Shown: positions 54,511 through 63,959 of the stretch, piece by piece | Layout of the letters: the number at the start of each line of letters is the position of its first letter | Position numbering within the stretch: position 1 is the first letter of the stretch | DNA from: Odontocerum albicorne | Lineage: Eukaryota; Arthropoda; Insecta; Trichoptera; Odontoceridae | Assembly (NCBI GenBank): GCA_949825065.1 | Contig: OX463848.1 | Location: 44,717,601 to 44,781,600, forward strand | Length of the DNA stretch: 64,000 nucleotides | Direction: 5' to 3' | Position numbers and translations under genes: made by a program | The notes under the pieces: generated by a model | The model's input: the letters and a program-made list of their open reading frames with translations, nothing else | What the model was told of the DNA's origin: nothing | Database searches by the model: none

Positions 54511-54870
54511 CGATGCTCGAGAAACATATCTTATATGTACTGACAGATTAGAGTCCCTAGAAATTTTTAAGTCAGTACACATGGACGAACATCTGGTAAA
54601 CACATATATCCCAAAAATCTCTCGGCTGCTGACCGAAATCGTCCTATGTCTCCCTCAGCCCTCAGTCCCTAACCCGAATGTCACTAACCGTTGAAGCGTG
54701 TATATCGGTACCAGTTCGAACAGAATTTAGTCTCGTTTGTGCTCCCCTGAAGATGAGGTGAAAGCCTTGGAACCGGTAGGGTTATACCGTTACAAAAAAG
54801 TGGAATAAACAGTGTTTGATAAAATAAATTACAATGTCTTTAAACCTCCGCAACGTTAATGCCTTAAAAA
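54500..54870 (+). mobile_element. PLE 3' end with ORF terminus
   Basis: TDRLESLEIFKSVHMDEHLV, NTYIPKISRLL is the end of the GIY-YIG ORF (compare LEALEISKSVYRSEHLLNSY at 44429). It is followed by the 3' terminal segment; CTGAAGA at 54747-54753 with GAGG/CCTT stem, but the core GAAA is GGAA here (54769). Confidence 0.7.
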
Positions 54871-54971
54871 TAAACAATATAGAAATAAATGCTTTCAAAC
54901 AATTCTACCGTAACTTTCCTAACCGAAGCGAATGAATAATTAACAACTGGGGAGGCAAATTACAATATGTA

Positions 54972-55211
54972 CAGTACCAGGCGGTAAGTAACACACATCG
55001 GGCTTAAGAAAGAGACTGTCGGTCATAATCGGCTAACTTCGGCTTTGTAGAGCGTCGTCTCTGTCATTCATTCACGTATTTCGTCGCGATTTGTCAGTCG
55101 TTGTCAAGCGTTCTAGAGACAGAGACGACGCTCTACAAAGCCGAAGTTGGCCGATTATGGCTGACAGTCTCTTTCTTAAGCCCGATGTGTATTACTTATC
55201 GCCGGGTACTG
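54972..55211. mobile_element. TA-targeting MITE with about 95-bp arms
   Basis: TA at 54970-54971 and 55212-55213. Arms CAGTACCAGGCGGTAAGTAA, CACATCGGGCTTAAGAAAGA, TAATCGGC(T/C)AACTTCGGC, TTTGTAGAGCGTCGTCTCTG around a 50-bp spacer. Nearly perfect hairpin, so probably young. Confidence 0.85.
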
Positions 55212-55639
55212 TACATATTCTGTTGTAGAAATGAAGGTACTCGCATGTATGTATTATACATACATATATGTGTCGCGTTACAAACACGCGTATCTATCTA
55301 TACAATACCTCGAACAATCTAACAATACTTGCCAATGAAAATAATCGTCTAGTATCTTAATAATCTTATTTCACATAGAACACAATATTTTGGCGGGAAT
55401 CCAGAAGATCCGATGTCTCTTGTACACACGATTCTAGGCGACAAACAAACACGTATTCCTATATTTTATATATTTCTAATATTCCAATGGATTAAAAGTT
55501 CCTCAAAATAAAAATCCCAAATTAATATGTTTCCTCTATCTTACTTAGTACGGAATGCCTATTCGAATATTTATGTCAGCTTATGTTAATATACAACATA
55601 TTACAAACATATGTCAAAAGTGTCGGTATTAACATCTGC
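55212..55639. other. Unassigned spacer
   Basis: Nothing recognised beyond a short TATGTATTATACATACATAT palindrome. Confidence 0.35.
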
Positions 55640-56063
55640 TAAGATGTTGATAGTCCACAACAGTATTTTAATAGCAACTTTGATGAATGGGAGTGATACG
55701 TGGACGTGGGAAAATACTGTAAGAAACCGAATGAATGCTGTAGAAATGTGACAATCTATGACAGAATACGGAATGAAGTGACTAGGGATTAATGTGAATT
55801 TAAGTATGATGTGTTCATTTAAAAGATCTACGAGACGGTTTGGGAATGTGAAACGAATGAATAAAGAAATAAATATTAATTACTGTGTAAATGGGAGTTG
55901 AATTGTGGTAGAGGAAAACTAAGGCAAGTATGGGTGAATTATATTTTGAAAAAAAAAGAGTTGTAAGAAATAAGATATATTGTAGGAGTTGTGTGAGAAA
56001 AGTGTATGGATGTTGAAGTAGCGATGTACGAGTGTACATCGCTACTTCAACATCCATACACTT
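55640..56063 (+). pseudogene. RTE-like LINE fragment ending in a perfect hairpin
   Basis: Sense copy (GGGAGTGATACGTGGACGTG, GGAATGAAGTGACTAGGGAT, ACGGTTTGGGAATGTGAAAC). Its end, 56000-56029, is repeated perfectly in inverted orientation at 56034-56063, with a four-base loop. Confidence 0.65.
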
Positions 56064-56268
56064 GTATAATGTGTGTCGACATTAGAAAATCTAGCTTATG
56101 TCCTATCTGCCTACCTCAACAATGAATCATATGTCGAATTTATTTATTTATCAACTTGCAATACAAATGTTCATATTCCTACTTACTAGGATACAACCTG
56201 TATTGAATTGGACAATAAGGAACTATAGTGAAATCTTTGTAAATTTTCCGATATGTGATAGTAAAAAC

Positions 56269-57241
56269 CAGGGCTGTGGAGTCGGAGTCGGAGTTGGAGT
56301 CGGAGTCGCGGTGTTTGGGCCGGAGTCGGAGTAGGAGTTGTAAAAAACGAGCGACTCCGACTACTTTTTCGTTAAAATTTAAAATACATTTTTTTTAAAT
56401 TATTATAATGAATGTGTATTGTGCACGAATATTAAACTTGCAGGCGCAAGTCGCGCCGGTATGGTGAATCACCGAGATCCATTTAATGCATAAAGTCTAC
56501 GAAAATGTGTTTGTCTCCTTCTTTCTCACGTCGAAAGAAAATTCTGTTGGCTGGGATCTATGTTAACCCCATGGTTCGATCCATATTGACGGAAGAACAA
56601 ATAAATAGAGCTAAAAACGCTCTGTTTGAATTAACCGTTCGTATGAAAGGCCTTCGACTAGAAAAAGAGACGACAGCAGGCAGCGTACACCAAGTATAAT
56701 CATCTTCATCCGACACCGCTGAATCTGAAGACGATTTTGAAAAATATCTCAATCAACAAGATAAACTAAAACGTCCTCGTTTGAATCACAGTGCCAATAT
56801 AGATGAAGGAGACTCTATTACAAAATTTAAAATTGAATTTTATGATGCATTGAAAATAATGGAAAAAATTGACCGAACTTATAAGTTAAATGTTGAAATG
56901 GCAATACAGCGGTATCTAGAAATCGTAAAAGATTCAGCATTGATCGTTACAGCATTACCGCCAACCCAAGTATCAACCGTAGAGCGGTTATTTTCCGCTC
57001 TTAAAATTCTCAATTCTGATTTGAGAGCCTCTACGAATACAGATTTAATAGAAGCAATGTTGTTTTTAAGAATAAATTCTAATAAATAATTATTAAAGTT
57101 TGATCTTGTTTTATTTTTATCCCTATAACATGAAAAAAATGGATATATGCAAAGGTAAGAAACAACCTTATTAAATTGAGCTTTTTTGAGTCGGAGTTGT
57201 GGAGTCGGAGTCGTGTTTTTTTTTTCGACTCCACAGCCCTG
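56269..57241 (+). mobile_element. hAT transposon, 973 bp, perfect 8-bp TSD
   Basis: GTAAAAAC at 56261-56268 and 57242-57249. Ends CAGGGCTGTGGAGTCGGAGT and, reversed, CAGGGCTGTGGAGTCG, with GGAGTC hexamer runs inside both ends. Internally shortened: only the C-terminal part of the transposase remains. Confidence 0.95.
56505..57089 (+). pseudogene. hAT transposase C-terminal region with one in-frame stop
   Basis: MCLSPSFSRRKKILLAGIYV, NPMVRSILTEEQINRAKNAL, then SVHQV and a TAA at 56697. The same frame continues SSSSDTAESEDDFEKYLNQQ, KLNVEMAIQRYLEIVKDSAL and the dimerisation domain ALPPTQVSTVERLFSALKIL, NSDLRASTNTDLIEAMLFLR, INSNK. The P...S..ERLFS...L...R..L....E...FL pattern is the hAT C-terminal dimerisation domain. 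The single stop is the only break visible in this remnant, but the N-terminal and catalytic parts are absent. Confidence 0.9.
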
Positions 57242-57376
57242 GTAAAAACATTCGGCTTTAAATGTATGTGTGTAGTTCATATTATACAATCTTAAATATT
57301 GATAAGATTTTACGAGTATTTCTTGAATCTTCGAAAAGACTATAGTTTCACTTTATGGTGCCATGTTTTATGTAAA

Positions 57377-58060
57377 AGGAAAAATAAGTAAAATAAAAAA
57401 CTTATTTTATATTTTTGTATTCACAACAGGTTTATTTTTGGGTTTACTAACGGTTTCGAAGTTTACAAATTACAATGCAATGAATTGTTCATATTTTTAT
57501 GGCAAGGCGAAAATAAATTTTGAAAAACGATTTAAGGAACATTTAAGATGCCTGAAAAACAATAATTTTTCAGAGTTCGCTAGCCACCTAATTGAAAATA
57601 ACCATTCGTTCGATATCAATCGTGGTTTGCGGATTCTGCACATAAGCCGAGAGGGGTTGCAGCTTGACAATTTGGAAATTCTCGAGATTTAGAAATGTAT
57701 AAAATTAAGTCTAAATATCATCAATAACCAAACCAATTGTAATAATAGCCCTCTGCTTAATATGTTTCCTATTTAAAATCCACCCCCCCCCCCCTTCCTG
57801 GATATCCAGACCCCCTGACCTGCCCGAAAGATTCATTTTTCCCCGCCCCATTTACCATTGTATCACATCTCTCCCCACTTCTCTCCCCCTACCTCATTCC
57901 TCTTATATTATTTACACTTGTACCGGAAATATATTTTTAGCAATCTTCACCTGACGATGAAGACGGTGGTCGTCGAAACCGGTAGTAAACCCAAAAATAA
58001 ACCTGTGGTAAAGACAAAAATATAAAATAAGTTTTTTATTTTAATTATATTTTTCCTTTT
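57377..58060 (+). mobile_element. Second PLE family, 5'-truncated with inverted terminal piece
   Basis: Left 57377-57455 (AACTTATTTTATATTTTTGT, GGTTTATTTTTGGGTTTACT) is the reverse complement of 57985-58060. Between: a GIY-YIG relic, NYNAMNCSYFYGKAKINFEK then RFKEHLRCLKNNNFSEFASH and LRILHISREGLQLDNLEILE, a pyrimidine-rich UTR with a run of C near 57783, and a hammerhead-like core. Inserted in a BR copy. Confidence 0.75.
57951..57985 (+). ncRNA. Hammerhead-like motif, second PLE family
   Basis: CTGACGA (57951-57957), stem GAAGAC/GTCGTC (one mismatch) with GGTG loop, GAAA (57975-57978). The core is identical in form to the other PLE family although the stem sequence is unrelated. Confidence 0.45.
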
Positions 58061-58069
58061 CATTCATAA

Positions 58070-58430
58070 GATCACCTAAAATTGTTGTCTTCAAGCGTTT
58101 CCCAAAGCTGCACACGCCACATATATATCAAACACTCAGAGGTAAATCATTCCACGCAACGGAACAAGCAACGGCAAAAGCCTTGTCATAATGTTGCGTC
58201 TTATTGGATCGTTTCGGATTTTAAATTTTCGCGCATTAGCCGACGCTGGCGGTGGGTCTACCGGTGTATTTCGCGCCGGCGAGCGGTCAAATTTCCTAGG
58301 ATCTCCCTATATCCAAAGTTTCAATATCGAAATATCTCAAGACGTTTTGTGTTCTTAGTAAAGAAAAAAGACCGAATTGTTCCAGCCGCTGGGAAGTGTC
58401 GCGCAAATTCAAAATGTTTTTTTAGTTTAG
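58070..58430 (+). repeat. BR 3' part and unassigned sequence
   Basis: GTCTTCAAGCGTTTCCCAAA, ACTCAGAGGTAAATCATTCC continue the BR copy left of the PLE; the rest (58230-58430) is unassigned. Confidence 0.5.
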
Positions 58431-58446
58431 TTTCATTTGGTTCCCT

Positions 58447-58879
58447 CTCTCCCTGGCTCCATCCCAACTCATTGTCTGCGAAGACTGTTGGGGTCAGCTC
58501 TCCTCGTCCTCAGGTTGTATGATCTTCTGTCCCGGACTACGTCCCCCAGGCCGTGCCTCTGCATCAGGTTATCTTTTTGCACCACCCATGAATTCTTTGG
58601 TCTTCCTCTGGTTGTTATTCGAGGAAGGTCCATGGAGATTGCCTGGTTCACAATGTGATCGGGTGCTCTGCGTCCAACGTGCCCATACCATCTCAATCGC
58701 CTCTCCTCCATCTTGCTGTTGATGTGTGTAACACCCAGGCTTCCACGAATGCGTGAGCTTCTTATTTTGTCTCTTAGGGACACACCAGCTGACCATCTTA
58801 GCATGCGCATTTCAGCAGTTTCTAGTTGCCTAGAGTAAGAGGTATACATCGTCCAGCATTCGGAGCCATAGAGGAGCCA
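58447..58879 (-). mobile_element. 5'-truncated BovB/RTE-like LINE with 16-bp TSD
   Basis: TTTCATTTGGTTCCCT at 58431-58446 and 58880-58895. The minus strand encodes LLYGSECWTMYTSYSRQLET, AEMRMLRWSAGVSLRDKIRS, RIRGSLGVTHINSKMEERRL, RWYGHVGRRAPDH and RGRPKNSW, the C-terminal RT region of RTE/BovB-type LINEs. 433 bp, open through almost its whole length; no poly(A) tail, as is usual for RTE elements. Confidence 0.8.
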
Positions 58880-58895
58880 TTTCATTTGGTTCCCT

Positions 58896-59345
58896 AAATT
58901 TCGAATTAACGAACTCAAACTATGTATGGAATTTCGTTAATCTATGTTAGAATCGACATATGATATTTGTCATGTGTGTAGTCAATAGAACTCATTGAAA
59001 CGTATTATTAGTTTTTTTGTGCTAATCCACATCTACCGATTAATTGACCCATTTCATTGACAAATCATATGATCACCCGCCATCCCTATTTCCAACGCTT
59101 ATTCAGCGCGCTGAAACACTTGACTCGAGAATGCTATAAAGGAAATTGGTGGTGATGGAGTACCACACAGCGCTGGCAGATGGACAGATCAGCCCACTCC
59201 ACTCTGCAAGATGCAATGAGGTTAGATTAGCGGGAATTTAAGCGATTATGTCACCCCAGTGGCCGGTGTTTACGAGTATGTGTGGCGGGTGACAGGCCGG
59301 CGCGTGGCGAGACGGTGACATCAATACATACGAGTATGTTACATA
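58896..59345. other. Unassigned; three octamers
   Basis: TACGAGTA at 59271-59278, 59329-59336 and (next entry) 59344-59351. No gene. Confidence 0.4.
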
Positions 59346-59351
59346 CGAGTA
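59344..59351. other. TACGAGTA octamer, probable excision footprint
   Basis: RTE-like copies elsewhere read TACATACATACCATC (6081, 14127); here the same place reads ACATACGAGTACATACC, an exact ACGAGT insertion at a TA. Confidence 0.55.
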
Positions 59352-59720
59352 CATACCTTCACTCCATTTCCCTTTCATGGTAGGCTAAGCAGAGAGAAGA
59401 AAACACTACAATTTCCCATCACGACGCACTTAACATATTTTGCCTCTTCTCCACCCAAACATCTTATACAGCTCTTAAATTTTACATTTTCATCTTTCAA
59501 AATATCATACTTGATCCAACCTTATATTTCTTAGTCTTTATCTACCACACCTTCCTCTCAAATTTGCACTGTATATTTATTTTCCTAGTCGTCCTTCATT
59601 CATTCGTTCGACGTGCCCAATACGGTCACATCAAAACATATATACCATCACTCAATTTCTCTGTTGGGGTAGGCACACATAGTCGATCGTCTAACTTTTC
59701 TATCACGACATCGTTCCTTT
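59352..59720 (-). pseudogene. RTE-like LINE fragments, two in tandem
   Basis: Antisense RT 3' region to about 59625, and a second start near 59634 (CATATATACCATCACTCAAT, TTGGGGTAGGCACACA). Confidence 0.55.
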
Positions 59721-60639
59721 GCCTCTGTAGGAACTACTGTCGTCGCTGTATATTGTCGTCACACACGGTCAATGACCGACGAAACGACCTTCGGATATGT
59801 CCAAAGGTCGCATACCAAAACATTGAAATTGTTTACCCACAAATACTATTTACGATACATTCCACAGTAGAAAGAGAACGCATCACGCTGTCTCGCCGTT
59901 TTCGCCAACAAATTGTCTACCCACAATATTATTTGCGATGTCTGCAATATTTCAATCGACCATCTCTGCACGCACAGAAGCGAGATAAAAATATATTGCG
60001 GGCGCACTCCCGCGCCCATTCTGAAATGTATAAATACCTACTTACCGATAAATAAAGCATCATTAATTATTATTCATTGATTCATTCACTCCCTCTTTCC
60101 GCATTGCTAATTGACGTATTTTATTTAAATACCAAACAATCAAAATCATCATCCCGTCCTTCAAGGACATTCGCTAAACCTCCTTCACATCCATATATCT
60201 TCTCATACAGCTCCTTCTGTATATCTTTCTCCTTACCTTTCCTTTCACTTAGTCGGACCAGGTATTACTTTTTTCCTTTAATTTATTACATATTTTGATT
60301 TTAATTTTGTGGAACTCCATTTGTGAATATTTAACCATAAATTGCTTTGTTATTCCACTAATTACATTAATTCTGCTACGCGTGTTTCGATAACCTATCC
60401 CGAGGCTCTCTTCATTCTAAGGTATCGGTTTTAACTTTGCGGAACTCCATATAAGAATATTTAACAATAAATTACTTTGTTATTCTACTAATTACGTTCG
60501 CCCTTTACCACGACACTCACTTATACATTCTTTAATCAGTCTTTCGTCACCCATTTATTTAAAATGGTCAAATCACTTCATAATGCTCTTTTCACCATAA
60601 TGAATGCATCAGTATTTAGCTCACATCCAGGGCATATTT
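59721..60639. other. Mostly unassigned, scattered LINE debris
   Basis: 60160-60230 and 60540-60640 contain weak RTE-like pieces (CTCCTTCTGTATATC, ACTTCATAATGCTCTTTTC). TTTAACTTTGCGGAACTCC-type segments recur at 60303 and 60430. Confidence 0.4.
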
Positions 60640-61369
60640 GTTCCGATAGCATATGCCATAATTGTATCTAATTTTCATACAGACAAGATATACGAACATT
60701 TAAGTGACCGTTACAAACTTTGCTAACAAGTGTTATTCATTTGCAGTTCAGTCGGCGTAACTGTGGTACGAACTTCCAAGATCTATCAGATGTGCACCAT
60801 CCTTATTTTACCAAAAAATAAATTTCAACTTCAGTGTTTTTTTTTTACTGAAGAATAAAAAAATCATTATTTTCTTTAATTTATAAACTAACACCTGTTA
60901 AGTACTGCTGCCCACCCCATTCACATTTATCGTATTTCGAGGGAGAAATACAGCGGTGATCTCAGCAGAGCGGGACAATTTGTCCGCCAGCTCCGTTGGA
61001 TACAATCAGTGCGGAATGGAGCCGGGAGCCTGAATGGCCGTCCGCCCGAAGGCAGGGCAACGCGGCCAATTTAATGCCAACGCTGGGCACAAGTGCCCTG
61101 GTGCTGCCGCCAAGCTGACGGGAAGACAGAAGTCATTACTCTTTAATATAATTTCATAACTTGTTAAGAATTATTTTAGTTAAAGCTATTAAAAAGACTC
61201 AAACATTTGGTCAATAGGCTCGAGAGACGGTTTTGAGACACCTCCTCATTATTATTATTCGTTTTGATGTGGGTTTCGAGTAAAAGTATAGTGATACTAT
61301 TATTCTTCATCGTCGTTGCCAGGCCTCGTAGTCGAGGATCCCCCCGCCACTCTAACGTCAGTCTTGAAC
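60640..61369. other. Unassigned; G+C-rich patch 60930-61120
   Basis: CCGCCAGCTCCGTTGG, GGAATGGAGCCGGGAGCCTG and following bases form a G+C-rich patch without a recognisable frame or TE end. Confidence 0.35.
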
Positions 61370-61480
61370 CGTTCTTCCATGTCGATCATGTGATCTTCTG
61401 TGAGAAAACAGCCCGTTTCTAGATGCGCACTCCCTCCCGCAAATGCCACAGACATGTGGACCCTACTGAGCCGCCTGGCC
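61370..61480 (-). repeat. Dispersed repeat Z, copy 2
   Basis: Reversed match to 16425-16515; the minus frame reads MARRLSRVHMSVAFAGGSAH, LETGCFLTEDHMIDMEERF. Open for 60 codons, product unknown. Confidence 0.5.
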
Positions 61481-61629
61481 ATGCCGACACATGTTCGCGG
61501 CGCGCTGATTGTTTCTCATACGTCTAGCCGCTGAGACGCCATCAGCCCGAGAGCATACGGCTCTCCACCATTTTTCTACAGGAGGGATGAAGATACCAGA
61601 AATGAATGCATGAATAAAATGGATGTTTT

Positions 61630-61806
61630 TTTTAACCTGGCGAGTTTATTGCCACGTAGCAATCTCTTCCAACCAACCAGAAAGATGTTTTTATATGTCC
61701 TAAGTGTTAACCAGACTGGAATCCTATTTAAAAAAGTCTGGGTCCCAGCGGGGATCGAACCCGCAACCTCCGGATCGGCAGACAAGTGTCTGACCACCAG
61801 GCCACG
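61630..61806 (-). mobile_element. tRNA-derived SINE, most complete copy
   Basis: Head reversed: GTGGCCTGGTGGTCAGACAC (A box), GAGGTTGCGGGTTCGATCCC (B box); body GACTTTTTTAAATAGG and TCCAGTCTGGTTAACAC; tail AGATTGCTACGTGGCAATAA. It interrupts RTE-like LINE sequence that continues at 61812. Not a functional tRNA because the acceptor stem is unpaired. Confidence 0.75.
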
Positions 61807-61811
61807 GATAT

Positions 61812-62035
61812 TATGAGTAAGATGAAGAAAGGAGCTTTAATATGTTTTGGACATGCGGAAAGAAAGATTGACTTACTTTGTGGATTAGAGTTTGATAGAA
61901 GGAAATGAAAAAAACTAATAATAGAATATTGTGCATGACGAGACGTATAAATGTGGATGAGGCGATAGTTGTGTGCATCGATAGAAATGTTTAGAAATAT
62001 ATTATCTCTGCTTACCCCGCAAGGGACTTGGCATG
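61812..62035 (+). pseudogene. RTE-like LINE, sense 3' fragment
   Basis: GAGTAAGATGAAGAAAGGAG, TGTTTTGGACATGCGGAAAG (KMKK..CFGHAER) and the UTR landmark CTTACCCCGCAAGGGA. Confidence 0.65.
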
Positions 62036-62041
62036 ATCATA

Positions 62042-62298
62042 TCGCTGGTCCGGAAGAAAAACGACACAAGTAAAAAAAAACGTATTTAGGGTTATGGCAC
62101 CATAAATTGTAAAATTGGGTGCCCTTTGTCCTTGAAAAGTTTCACAGGTCTAGTTCATGTCTTCGCCACCTGAGGGCATAAGTGTCGTTTTTCCGTAGGG
62201 GCTAATTGCATTTGCAGTTTTCAAGAAGATTGACTTGAACAGCCGCTCCTGACAAAACACGTTTTTTGACTTGTGTCGTTTTTCTTCCGGACCAGCGA
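62042..62298. mobile_element. TA-targeting MITE, 257 bp
   Basis: TCGCTGGTCCGGAAGAAAAA + CGACACAAGT at both ends in inverted orientation; TA at 62040-62041 and 62299-62300. Perfect for about 30 bp. No coding region; probably Tc1/mariner-mobilised. Confidence 0.85.
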
Positions 62299-62344
62299 TA
62301 TGTATGTTTGTATCATTTTCTAAGACTACCAACATATATTAAAC

Positions 62345-62520
62345 ACATACACGTATCATCACACCATTTCCCTGTCAGTCAGCCGTTCAAAGAGTACATA
62401 TCGCCAGACTTTCCTATCTCAACACTCATCCTTCGCCTCTTCCACATCCGTACACCTCTTATAACATCTACAGATTCTCTGACTTTATTCATTTCCTTCT
62501 TTCATACAACCATACAAGCA
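62345..62520 (-). pseudogene. RTE-like LINE fragment
   Basis: CATCACACCATTTCCCTGTC, GCCAGACTTTCCTATCTC, CTTCGCCTCTTCCACATCC. Confidence 0.6.
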
Positions 62521-63136
62521 ATCACTATTATTATATTATATAGTGCTGTTATATCGAATAAAATAACACCTCAAGAGCGTCACTACATACATTCAGGTTA
62601 AAATAGTATGAAAGTAATATACAAAACGTTATATCAACTGTGGACAGTAAGGCAACAAACAATATTGCCTCTGATGTTTAGACAAATATCTAGATTATTA
62701 CGGTCTAATAATGATGCAGGTTAATAAGTTCGACGGCTATTTTATACGACCCTGATGTAGTTTTAAAGCCGCCGTCTCCATCAAGTAAAAAATTATAATA
62801 AACCACCCATAAAATTCTTATAAAAACCATTTTTTTTCTTTTGATTCGAGATCCTCGCACTTCGCCGATTAAACGTGACTTGTCCGAATCGACCTCGTTA
62901 GTGTAAAATGGAGCTAAAATTGTTGCACTTTTAATAAGAAGCATTTATTTTTGGATCGTGATCTCACCTTACCACTTACCGTACTATGCTGATTCGGCTA
63001 GACGGAGATTCGAATCATTGGGCACGGCATTATTCAAGACCAAACCTGTGATATGTCGGATGCGCATTGGACATTCTTCCACAAAAGAACATTTGATAAA
63101 GGTCAAAGTGGTAAATTCTACAATAGTACAAAGGTG
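62521..63136. other. Unassigned; degenerate B module near 62540
   Basis: TATAGTGCTGTTATATCGAA and CCTCAAGAGCGTCACTAC suggest a reversed B module. Nothing else recognised. Confidence 0.35.
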
Positions 63137-63138
63137 TA

Positions 63139-63950
63139 ACACATCGATCAATAAGTCCCGGGACTAACCAACAGGTGACGCCTCTGATAACAAATCCATA
63201 CCATTCTCAGTTAGTACCAACCTTTAGAAGTTACGTGTCAAACTTTCATGACATTGTTCATTGAGTTACAGTAGACAGTGGACATTGTTCATTGAGTTAC
63301 AGTAAACAATGGTAAAAACCGAATTTCGTGTGTTGATAAAACATTGCTTTTTAATAGGAAAAATACCGTTCAAACTCAGCGATGACTTGAAAAGTGTTAT
63401 CCGGGCTCTGCTCCGTCGAAAACAACCATTTGTCGGTGGTATGCTGATTTCAAACGCGGGCATGCAGACAAATGATGCTGAACGCTCTGGTCGTCCAAAT
63501 GAGGCTGTTACACCAGAAAACATAAAAAAAACACTCAAAATCGTGATGGAAAATCGCAAAGTAAAGTTGCGTGAGATAGCTGACATCCTGAAGATATCAT
63601 TTGGCAGTGTTAACACTATTTTGCATGAACATTTGGTCATGAAAAAGCTTTTTTCGAAATGGGTGCCGCGTTTGCTCACAATGGAACATAAACAACAACG
63701 CATCGATGATTCAGAGCGCTGTTTGGCACTGTTTACGCGAAATAAACAGGAGTTTTTGCGTCGGTATGTGACAATGGATGAGACTTGGATCCATTACTAT
63801 ACTCCGGAATCAAATCGGCAGTCAGCTGAGTGGAGAGCAGCCGGTGAAAGTCGTCCGAAGCGACCAAAAACTCAACAGTCGGCCGGGAAGGTTATGGCCT
63901 CCGTATTTTGGGATGCGCATGGTATAATATTTGGCGAGGAAACGTTGGGT
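63139..63950 (+). mobile_element. Mariner (ACACATCG family), left 5' part in sense orientation
   Basis: TA (63137-63138) then ACACATCGATCAATAAGTCC. The sequence follows the family to about 63945 and then diverges (AAGCATATCCCATACG), so the right half is missing. A short duplication (GACATTGTTCATTGAGTTAC) occurs in its 5' UTR at 63251 and 63282. Confidence 0.85.
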
Positions 63951-63959
63951 CGAATATGA
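63309..63959 (+). pseudogene. Mariner transposase, N-terminal and first-Asp part
   Basis: MVKTEFRVLIKHCFLIGK, HTH 1 with a deletion (the copy at 33595 has GKNIAQTQRWLEKCYP), linker NDAERSGRPNEAVTPENIKK, HTH 2 LREIADILKISFGSVNTILH, WVPRLLTMEHKQQRIDDSER and first Asp in VTMDETWIHYYTPESNRQSA. The frame stays open to FWDAHGIIFGEETLGRI, where the element breaks. The second and third Asp are missing. The most intact N-terminus of this family here. Confidence 0.9.

Larger units (their letters stand above)
56190..57365 (+). repeat. BR family copy split by a hAT element
   Basis: GGAACTATAGTGAAATCTTT, CCGATATGTGATAGTAAAAA before and CATTCGGCTTTAAATGTATG after the hAT; the BR sequence is continuous if the hAT and one TSD are removed. 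A TACGAGTA octamer is at 57311-57318. Confidence 0.7.

Noticed and set aside
61738..61806. Functional tRNA gene on the minus strand
   Set aside because: Same reason: unpaired acceptor arms and SINE tail.
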